A stretch of 5,515 nt of DNA from an uncultured Nitrospinaceae bacterium (GTDB lineage Bacteria; Nitrospinota; Nitrospinia; Nitrospinales; VA-1). The stretch spans positions 1-5,515 of the forward strand of contig CAJWLY010000104.1 in the NCBI GenBank assembly GCA_913043155.1, read 5' to 3'. Both the position numbers and the translations under genes were made by a program. The notes under the pieces are model-generated. The model was not told the DNA's origin and searched no databases. It worked only from the letters and a program-made list of their open reading frames with translations. This document shows positions 1 through 5,246 of the stretch, in pieces (the stretch's first letter is position 1; every line of letters starts with the position of its first letter).

Positions 1-354
1 AACCGGATTGGCATCATCGCCTACAGTCCGCTGGCCTCAGGATTGCTCACTGGGAAGTATGGTAAAAATGCGAAGTTCACCGACTGGCGAGGTAAAGGAA
101 TTATCGGGTGTTTTTCCGGCCCGCAGTTTGAAAAGAATATCGAGAAAGTCGAGCGGTTGAAGGAAATAGGGAACTCGCTTGGAAAAACCTGCGGGCAGAT
201 GGCGATCAACTGGATCACCTCGCGACCGGGGTTGACCACGGCTCTGCTGGGCGTGAAAAATGAAAAGCAGATGGAAGAAAACGTTTCTGCTCTCGGTTGG
301 CAACCCAGACCGGAGCAGAAAGAGGAAATCGATCGTCTCTTTGCGAAAGGATGA
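1..354 (+). CDS. Aldo/keto reductase, C-terminal part (5' end outside window)
   Basis: Reading frame 1 is open from the first base to a TGA at 352-354 and gives the last 117 residues of an aldo/keto reductase. This family of cytosolic (beta/alpha)8-barrel enzymes uses NADPH to reduce aldehydes and ketones. Near the start, IIAYSPLASGLLTGKY (residues 5-20 of the fragment) is the typical strand and loop that contacts the cofactor. Further on, TTALLGVKNEKQMEENVSAL (about 79-98) matches the late segment that grips the 2'-phosphate of NADP and is followed by the closing helix. The catalytic Asp-Tyr-Lys-His residues lie upstream, outside the window, so substrate class cannot be judged. The TTG at 43 is in frame but lies inside the conserved domain and is not a start. 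The gene ends tail to tail with recX, 55 bp away, with no strong terminator between them. Confidence 0.93.
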   Translation, partial: NRIGIIAYSPLASGLLTGKYGKNAKFTDWRGKGIIGCFSGPQFEKNIEKVERLKEIGNSLGKTCGQMAINWITSRPGLTTALLGVKNEKQMEENVSALGWQPRPEQKEEIDRLFAKG

Positions 355-409
355 ATGTAGAGCGGTAGGTGAAATCAAGTGACGTCAGATTCTTTATGGG
401 ACTCTTTGT

Positions 410-958
410 TCATCCCTTTGATATTTCCCTTTCACTGGTGTTTGTGGCGGTAGTCGATGCCTTTTTTTCGGTTTCCTGTTCTGAAGACGGGGGGATCAGC
501 TGATTCACCGCTTGGTAAACAATGCTGGCGGGATAACCTTGACGTTCAAGAAACCGTGCTAGCCGGCCTCGTTTTTTTTTTGTGTCGCCAGGCCCGAACG
601 AGGCGAGTTTTTTTTTCGCGCAGGCGAGAGCGATCTCCGACTCGTCGTGTTCTGCGTAGAGGGAGTCCAGGGTTTTATTGATGAGCGAGTCGTCAAGTCC
701 CTTACCCCGCAGTTCCCGGCGAAGGCGCAATTTGCCTACTCGCTTGTTTTCGATACGCGATCGGCCAAATTGCAGGGCAAAACGGGGATCGTCGATGTAG
801 CGGTTCTTTTCTAGATAGGCCAGTGTTTTTTTTACAGTTCCCGGAGAGATTTTTTTTTCTACCAGGTAGCAGGAAATCTCACTTCGGCTCCGGTCCCTGT
901 AGGCAAGGTATTTGATAGCGGTTTTTCTGGCTTTTTTCAATTCTTCCTGATGGGGCAT
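410..958 (-). CDS. recX: Regulatory protein RecX
   Basis: This gene encodes a 182-residue RecX, a small all-helical cytosolic protein that binds RecA filaments and usually limits their extension and activity. Family signs are AIKYLAYRDRSRSEI (about 14-28) in the first three-helix repeat, then YIDDPRFALQFGRSRIENK (54-72) and the basic KLRLRRELRGKGLDDSLI run (76-93) in the second, and a third repeat near 105-153. A low-complexity tail rich in Ser, Thr, Lys and Glu (about 157-182) has no obvious function. The ATG at 956-958 lies 15 bp after the recA stop on the same strand, which supports co-transcription and coupled translation. Only a weak GAG, about 11 nt upstream of the ATG, could serve as Shine-Dalgarno. 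The coding strand holds four A runs of 8, 9, 9 and 10 nt, an unusual load for a short gene. The identification rests on the conserved motifs and on the position after recA. Confidence 0.95.
   Translation of the reverse strand: MPHQEELKKARKTAIKYLAYRDRSRSEISCYLVEKKISPGTVKKTLAYLEKNRYIDDPRFALQFGRSRIENKRVGKLRLRRELRGKGLDDSLINKTLDSLYAEHDESEIALACAKKKLASFGPGDTKKKRGRLARFLERQGYPASIVYQAVNQLIPPSSEQETEKKASTTATNTSEREISKG
572..616 (-). repeat. Two long A homopolymers inside recX (10 and 9 nt)
   Basis: On the + strand these are T runs at 572-581 (10) and 608-616 (9). In the recX sense they are A runs encoding Lys-Lys-Lys each time. At the 10-nt run, gain of one A reaches TGA nine codons after the tract and loss of one A reaches TAG five codons after the tract. 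Both would remove the last 45 to 50 or so residues. Runs of this length are known sites of RNA polymerase slippage and of replication indels, so a mixed population of full-length and shortened RecX is possible. It may equally be a plain result of AAA-rich lysine codon use, or an assembly miscount. Confidence 0.7.
826..858 (-). repeat. Two further A homopolymers inside recX (8 and 9 nt)
   Basis: The + strand shows T runs at 826-833 (8) and 850-858 (9). In the recX sense they encode Lys-Lys at residues 43-44 and 35-36. They fall in the first third of the gene, so an indel here would destroy nearly the whole protein. A similar 8-nt run occurs in the recA tail (1004-1011). This suggests that the genome tolerates A tracts generally and that recX is not a unique case. 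Confidence 0.6.
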
Positions 959-973
959 GGAATATTAGCTCAA

Positions 974-2056
974 TCAGGAGACGGGGGACGCCTTTGTCTT
1001 TCCTTTTTTTTCAGGAGCCGTGCCGGTTTCCGAAGTTTTGCCGGACTCGTTATCGTTTGCCGGGGTAAGTCCCAGTTTTTTCCTGAGTTTGCTTTCTATG
1101 TCTGCGGAGATATCTGCGTTTTCTAGCAGGAATGTTCGTGCATTGCTGCGGCCCTGTCCGATCCGATGCTCGTTGTAGGAAAACCAGGTGCCGCTTTTGG
1201 AAACAAGTTCGTTGGCGACGGCTAGATCCAATAGGTCTCCAGCCTTGGAGATGCCCTGTCCATACAAGATGTCAAACTCGCAGTCCCTGAACGGTGGAGC
1301 GACTTTGTTTTTGACTACCTTGACCCGCGTGCGGTTGCCGACGACGCTGTCTCCATCCTTGATGGCGGCAATGCGGCGAATGTCCATCCGCAGTGACGAG
1401 TAAAACTTGAGCGCGTTTCCGCCGGTGGTGGTTTCAGGATTACCAAACATCACCCCGATTTTCATACGAATCTGGTTGATGAAGATGAGGCAGGTTTTCG
1501 ATTTGTTGACGACCCCGGCCAGCTTCCGCATCGCTTGGGACATCAGCCGGGCCTGAAGGCCCATGTGCGAATCGCCCATATCGCCATCGAGTTCCGCTTT
1601 GGGTACCAGGGCGGCAACCGAGTCAATCACGATCACATCCACCGCTCCGCTACGGATCAGAACCTCAGCGATTTCCAAGGTTTGTTCCCCGGTGTCCGGC
1701 TGAGAGAGAAGGAGGTCGTCAAGGTTCACACCAAGTTTTTGTGCATATTTCGGGTCGAGTGCATGCTCGGCGTCGATGAAGGCGGCAATCCCCCCCATTT
1801 TTTGCGCCTCAGAAATGATGTGAAGCGTGAGGCTAGTCTTGCCCGATGCTTCGGGGCCATAAATTTCGACGATACGTCCGCGGGGAACCCCACCTACGCC
1901 CAAAGCGGCATCAAGCGAGATGGCTCCGGTGGGAATAACAGAAATCCCTTTCAAGGATTCCGCCTTCCCCAGTTTCATGATCGATCCCTTACCGAACTGT
2001 TTTTCAATTTGCGTAAACGCTAGCTCCAGCGCTTTTTCTCTGTCGTCAGCCGCCAT
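974..2056 (-). CDS. recA: Recombinase RecA
   Basis: This complete 360-residue RecA is the ATP-dependent recombinase that coats single-stranded DNA, performs strand exchange and triggers LexA self-cleavage. All functional parts are visible: the N-terminal helix with FGKGSIMKLG (21-30), the Walker A motif GPEASGKT (67-74), the catalytic Glu97 in FIDAEHALDP, Walker B VIVIDS (141-146), loop L1 (about 157-167), NQIR with the ATP-sensing Gln195, loop L2 with FGNPETTTGGNALKFY (204-219), and the C-terminal domain. The last 28 residues carry more Lys than Asp/Glu, unlike the strongly acidic tail of Escherichia coli RecA. The ATG is fixed by a very good Shine-Dalgarno 4 nt upstream and by homology of the N terminus. 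It is preceded by thpR (52 bp gap) and followed by recX (15 bp gap) on the same strand, the usual order of an SOS-type recombination operon. No LexA box that I recognise is present in the 52 bp gap. Confidence 0.99.
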   Translation of the reverse strand: MAADDREKALELAFTQIEKQFGKGSIMKLGKAESLKGISVIPTGAISLDAALGVGGVPRGRIVEIYGPEASGKTSLTLHIISEAQKMGGIAAFIDAEHALDPKYAQKLGVNLDDLLLSQPDTGEQTLEIAEVLIRSGAVDVIVIDSVAALVPKAELDGDMGDSHMGLQARLMSQAMRKLAGVVNKSKTCLIFINQIRMKIGVMFGNPETTTGGNALKFYSSLRMDIRRIAAIKDGDSVVGNRTRVKVVKNKVAPPFRDCEFDILYGQGISKAGDLLDLAVANELVSKSGTWFSYNEHRIGQGRSNARTFLLENADISADIESKLRKKLGLTPANDNESGKTSETGTAPEKKGKTKASPVS

Positions 2057-2060
2057 TATT

Positions 2061-2067
2061 CCTCCTT
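2061..2067 (-). promoter_or_regulatory. Shine-Dalgarno of recA
   Basis: On the minus strand AAGGAGG sits 4 nt before the recA ATG, an almost ideal anti-16S match. It contrasts with the weak or absent ribosome sites of all the other starts in this window and fits the need for high RecA output. Confidence 0.9.
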
Positions 2068-2108
2068 ATTGTGTAGGTAACTCAAGCCTTCGATGGGTTC
2101 GATTTCTG

Positions 2109-2696
2109 TTAGCCGCCCAAGGGAAACTCTTTAAGGACTGTATAAATGGAACCCATGGGAGTTAGCTGGCTTTCGATCAACCGGACCGCGTCGATTCTAA
2201 AAGGTTCCATTTCGATTTCTGGGCTCGACTCGATTTCTCGCTTTAAGCGTTCCAGTTTAGCTCGTTTTCCACCCCGCTCCTGTTTGATTCGCGCCAAGGT
2301 AAGGTGGGGGGTGAATTTTCTTTTTTCCTTGGGAAAACCAATTTCCCCCATTTGTTTCGCGATGTTTTTCTGCAGTGCTGTCAGGCGATTTTGAGGGTCC
2401 TCCATACCAACCCATAAAGTCCGCGGAGGTTTTTTCAGTTTGGGAAATACTCCAATTTCTTTTAAGGTCACCATGAACTGAGGCACTGGAGTCACCGCCG
2501 TTGATACGCCTTGGTGGATGTCGGGAATTTGCTCCGGAGGCGTATCACCTAAAAACTGCAACGTTAAATGAACATTTTCCGGCGCCACCCAGGAGGCGTT
2601 GAAACCCAGAGGTTTGAAACGGTTTTGGAGCGCGGTGATGATTTCCCTTGCACGGGGCGGAATGTCAATCGCGAGAAATAACCTTACAGCGTCCAC
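2109..2696 (-). CDS. thpR: RNA 2',3'-cyclic phosphodiesterase (2'-5' RNA ligase family)
   Basis: This 195-residue protein belongs to the 2H phosphoesterase superfamily (ThpR, formerly LigT). Members open 2',3'-cyclic phosphate ends of RNA and can reversibly join 2'-5' linked tRNA halves in vitro. Both catalytic His-x-Thr motifs are present: HLTLQFLGD from His43 and HLTLARI from His131. The N terminus RLFLAIDIPP is typical, as is the length. The start is a GTG at 2694-2696. An in-frame TGA lies three codons upstream and no better start exists, yet no Shine-Dalgarno is visible. The gene ends 52 bp before recA on the same strand. Linkage of ligT/thpR with recA is known from other bacteria, for example the Deinococcus cinA-ligT-recA operon, so joint expression with recA is likely. 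The physiological substrate is not established for the family. Confidence 0.95.
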   Translation of the reverse strand: MDAVRLFLAIDIPPRAREIITALQNRFKPLGFNASWVAPENVHLTLQFLGDTPPEQIPDIHQGVSTAVTPVPQFMVTLKEIGVFPKLKKPPRTLWVGMEDPQNRLTALQKNIAKQMGEIGFPKEKRKFTPHLTLARIKQERGGKRAKLERLKREIESSPEIEMEPFRIDAVRLIESQLTPMGSIYTVLKEFPLGG

Positions 2697-3087
2697 AGTG
2701 TATCAAGGCCACGGAAATAAAGTCAAACGCTATACCCGGCTACGCCGGAGGAACTCCCGAAGGGGAGACAATTACAGACTTTTTGTGTTTTATAGAGGGC
2801 GCGGGCTCAAATGGCAAGGGATTTTCCACGGACGGAATCGGGGGTGGTATTGAGTGAAGAGGAATAGCACTTTACAGGTTCCCATCCAAAAAGGTATAAA
2901 ATCCAGATCTTTTTGCTTGCGGATCGTCGCTACTTCAGGAATCGGTTTCTCCTTTGGAAGAACTTTGTAAAACGATGCCGATCCTTTAAACTTGATTCTT
3001 GAGCGATGCCCTGACTGTGTTCTGCGAAAGCTTAAACAAGATCGCGAAGGTACATGTTAGAGCTCCCTATAGTATTTCCCTAGACCT
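2697..3087. other. Divergent intergenic region without a recognisable gene
   Basis: This stretch of about 390 bp separates thpR (leftward) from the unidentified gene at 3088 (rightward) and should contain promoters for both. I see no RNA gene or known riboswitch. Short open stretches exist on both strands but lack good starts. On the minus strand, two pieces in different frames (2886-2999 and 2740-2871) read like protein, the second strongly proline-rich, and may be remnants of a broken gene. A TATAGT at 3068-3073 could be a -10 box for the rightward gene, giving a leader of only a few bases, but no matching -35 box is seen. A TTGACT on the minus strand (2721-2726) resembles a -35 box, but its best -10 partner abuts the thpR GTG, too close to serve that start. 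Confidence 0.5.
2736..2767. other. Two tandem GC-rich hairpins
   Basis: CCGGC-TAC-GCCGG (2736-2748) is followed after 5 bp by CTCCC-GAAG-GGGAG (2754-2767). Each has a perfect 5-bp stem with a 3- or 4-nt loop. On the + strand a T run (2780-2784) follows about 12 nt later, too far for a standard intrinsic terminator. On the minus strand they would lie in the leader or promoter area of thpR-recA-recX. They might be a structured 5' leader, a REP-like dispersed element, or chance. Confidence 0.4.
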
Positions 3088-4035
3088 ATGAATTTACCCG
3101 TTATTCCACAAGCATCTGGCCCGGTATTCACCGAAGACAACCGGATCAATCTATACTACCTCAATGAATTGTATGGAGATATCGCCCGGTGCGTTTCCCG
3201 CCAGTTGAAAGAAAACCATAATCTCGACATTCCCATCACTTCTGGCGTCTGGGGCGGTACTTACCTGATTACCGATATTGATGGGAAATCCCTGCGGAGA
3301 ATCTGGAGACTCTACTGCATCGTCAATCTGCCGCAAAACAGTCCGCTCGAGCGGCGGGAGAACATGGAGCACTTGGTAGGGTATTATTACACTGCCTTTA
3401 TTAACGCTTTCAGGCCTTACGGGTTGGAACTTGATCTGAAAATGTGGGGAGGTCGACTGCCCTTCAGCAACCGGAAAAAGCCCAGTATTACTCTACACAT
3501 GGTCGACGCTGTTGAGCGCGTCAACTGGTTGCGTGCGTTTTTTATCTGGAACCTGGTTTCGTGGGAAGAATCAGTTGTTCACGACGCTATTCGCAATATC
3601 AAGGAGTTAAAGGAAAAATTTGACCTCAAACGACAACCCATGGCGAAACGCGATCCGAAGGAAATCAAATTCCTGCTGCAGGATGTAATCATTACGTACC
3701 GGACGGTGGAGAACGCCTGTTCATCTGAGTTCATTGAACACGCTCAACCCCTCATCGATGAAATGGTGGATCATTTCCTGAAGGGCTTGTTCGATCCTGC
3801 CCTCATCCGCGAACTCTTTTTTAAAGTGCGGAAAAACGAACTGGTGCGCGGGTTCGAGGGAGCCCTGCACGGGCCTTATTCCGAGGCGGGGTTAAACATC
3901 CGGCGGGTTGAGGACTGGCCGGTTGAAAAGATCAACTGGGTGCCCGAGGAACTAAAGAAAAAGCTCATCCCTCCTATTCAGAATCTGTTCGCTTCTTTCA
4001 AAACCCATCTAGGCCGAAAAGGTGCTGTTTCCTGA
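3088..4035 (+). CDS. Unidentified soluble protein, 315 residues
   Basis: I do not recognise this protein. It begins MNLPVIPQASGPVF and ends GRKGAVS. It has no signal peptide, no clear membrane helix (the hydrophobic FFIWNLVSW at 151-159 is too short) and no metal-binding Cys or His cluster; Cys35, Cys77 and Cys211 are scattered. The first half (1-160) is rich in Tyr and Trp and alternates strands and helices, with conspicuous GVWGGTYL (53-60) and KMWGGRLPF (118-126) segments. The second half (160-310) is charged and probably helical. The ATG is bounded by an in-frame TAG at 3070-3072, and there is no visible Shine-Dalgarno. Codon use and the even spread of charged residues look like a genuine gene. 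It stands alone, divergent from thpR and convergent with the heme/SUMF1 gene, so the neighbours give no clue to function. Confidence 0.85.
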   Translation: MNLPVIPQASGPVFTEDNRINLYYLNELYGDIARCVSRQLKENHNLDIPITSGVWGGTYLITDIDGKSLRRIWRLYCIVNLPQNSPLERRENMEHLVGYYYTAFINAFRPYGLELDLKMWGGRLPFSNRKKPSITLHMVDAVERVNWLRAFFIWNLVSWEESVVHDAIRNIKELKEKFDLKRQPMAKRDPKEIKFLLQDVIITYRTVENACSSEFIEHAQPLIDEMVDHFLKGLFDPALIRELFFKVRKNELVRGFEGALHGPYSEAGLNIRRVEDWPVEKINWVPEELKKKLIPPIQNLFASFKTHLGRKGAVS

Positions 4036-4182
4036 TTCCCTTTGCAGGTTTAATAAAAGCTATTCCGTTTCTTCAAAATGAGCTCAGGTGAGCAACTTTT
4101 AAAACATAAGTTGGGTATATAGTTTTTGGATTGATTCACCGGTATGTTAAGAAACGTTGATTTTTCGAACCCGTTTTCTAAA

Positions 4183-5223
4183 TCAAGGGGATTTGGCACA
4201 ACGAAAACCGAAGCTGTTGTTTTTTACTTCCGGGGTGAAGAAACTGCGGTTGAAGGTCGGTGCGCTCAAACCGCATCCGTAGGACAGACAATCGAACCAA
4301 GACCCGCCTTTTAGTACCCGCTTGTCTTTTCCGTACTCCGCTCGAGGGATGGTGTTGCCTGGATGTGGAAGATAAAAGCTGTCTACCCATTCCCATACGT
4401 TTCCCGACATATTATATAGCCCATAAGGGCTTCGTCCTTCGGGATAGGAGCCCACAGGTTGAGTGCCCGTGGACCCTTTGTAAGGGTTGTTTGATTTGTC
4501 GAGTGACCACTCGTTGCCCCAGGGATAAATATTTCCATTCTCGCCACGGGCGGCTTTTTCCCATTCCTGTTCGGTTGGAAGCCGTTTGCCGGACCACTTG
4601 CAGTAAGCGTTGGCATCGTGCCAGCTCACATAGATTACCGGATGATCCTCCTTCCCCGCTGGAATGTTTCCTTCAGACCAATGATAAGGAGGTTCCCGTT
4701 TGGTGGCGGAGGCGAAAAGGTGGTAGTTTGCGTTGGTTACTTCGTGTAGGTCGATGTGAAACGTTTCAACCGATTCTATGTATTCCGGTGCTTCGTCATC
4801 CCAGCGCTCGTTAGATCCCATGACAAATTCTCCGCGGGGGACCAGCGCCATGGGCGTGGTTCGGCTGCCTCCCGTTTTTTGACCGACCTTCCCTGTGGGA
4901 AAAGGTGCTTGGGATTTATGAGACGAATCCGCTGGAGTCGCGGAAACGGGCTTTTTTATCGTACCAGAATTCCCGGCCAAGAGGATTCGACTAGGAGGTG
5001 AAAACGGCGAACGGGGAGAGGGCCCGGTTCCGACATGACAAGTTTTGCATTCGGTCCGTGTTTCCTTGTCGGATAGAGCTTGAGCGATATTTTTAACCTT
5101 GTGGCAACTGGTTTGGCATTTTAATATGTGGGAGTGTTTCGCTACTCCCTCAAACGCCGAGAGCGAGGAGCTCGATCCAAGAAACAGGATCAGGATAAAC
5201 AAGGTGACATAGGGTCGTTTCAT
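4183..5223 (-). CDS. Exported c-type heme protein with formylglycine-generating-enzyme (SUMF1) domain
   Basis: The product has 346 residues from the ATG at 5221-5223; a TTG two codons upstream (5229) is an alternative start. A Sec signal peptide covers about 1-23 (basic start, hydrophobic TLFILILFLG, cleavage after LSA). Next comes a short heme region: HSH at 30-32, CQTSCH at 36-41 (CxxxCH) and CKTCH at 59-63 (canonical CxxCH). A Pro/Ser/Gly/Lys linker of about 60 residues leads to an FGE-sulfatase domain at about 125-343. That domain is marked by LVPRGEFVMGS, the RLPTEQEWEKAARG block, YPWGNEW, GNVWEW, RVLKGGSW and the closing SFGFRCA. Catalytic members turn a sulfatase cysteine into formylglycine with a copper-binding Cys pair; many relatives have lost this. 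Here Cys312 and Cys317 keep the five-residue spacing but sit one residue later after GGSW. The protein should act in the periplasm or on the surface. Whether it is an enzyme or a binding domain is open. No strong Shine-Dalgarno is visible. Confidence 0.9.
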   Translation of the reverse strand: MKRPYVTLFILILFLGSSSSLSAFEGVAKHSHILKCQTSCHKVKNIAQALSDKETRTECKTCHVGTGPSPRSPFSPPSRILLAGNSGTIKKPVSATPADSSHKSQAPFPTGKVGQKTGGSRTTPMALVPRGEFVMGSNERWDDEAPEYIESVETFHIDLHEVTNANYHLFASATKREPPYHWSEGNIPAGKEDHPVIYVSWHDANAYCKWSGKRLPTEQEWEKAARGENGNIYPWGNEWSLDKSNNPYKGSTGTQPVGSYPEGRSPYGLYNMSGNVWEWVDSFYLPHPGNTIPRAEYGKDKRVLKGGSWFDCLSYGCGLSAPTFNRSFFTPEVKNNSFGFRCAKSP

Positions 5224-5246
5224 TCTCAAAATATTATCAGTGCGCC

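Noticed and set aside
380..387. Perfect 8-bp palindrome TGACGTCA between the aldo/keto reductase and recX stops
   Set aside because: Too short for a terminator and lying between two gene ends, where an operator would be unexpected. Chance is sufficient.
1535..2023. Plus-strand open frame of 162 codons
   Set aside because: Fully antisense to recA, whose protein is conserved throughout. No independent evidence of coding.
2697..2726. TTGACT-(18)-TACACT promoter-like pair on the minus strand ahead of thpR
   Set aside because: The -10 element touches the GTG, so transcription would start inside thpR. It might serve recA, but the -10 match is weak.
2648..2857. Plus-strand open frame with a Gly-rich C-terminal part
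   Set aside because: Half of it is antisense to the well-supported thpR, it has no ribosome site, and its composition looks like a by-product of the hairpin region.
4082..4093. GCTCAGGTGAGC inverted repeat between the convergent genes, followed by a short T run
   Set aside because: At most a 4-bp stem with a 4-nt loop and only four T. Too weak to call an intrinsic terminator, although one is expected here.
4260..4814. Long plus-strand open frame (184 codons)
   Set aside because: Antisense to the heme/SUMF1 gene, rich in Cys and Arg with no domain sense. It is a shadow of that gene.
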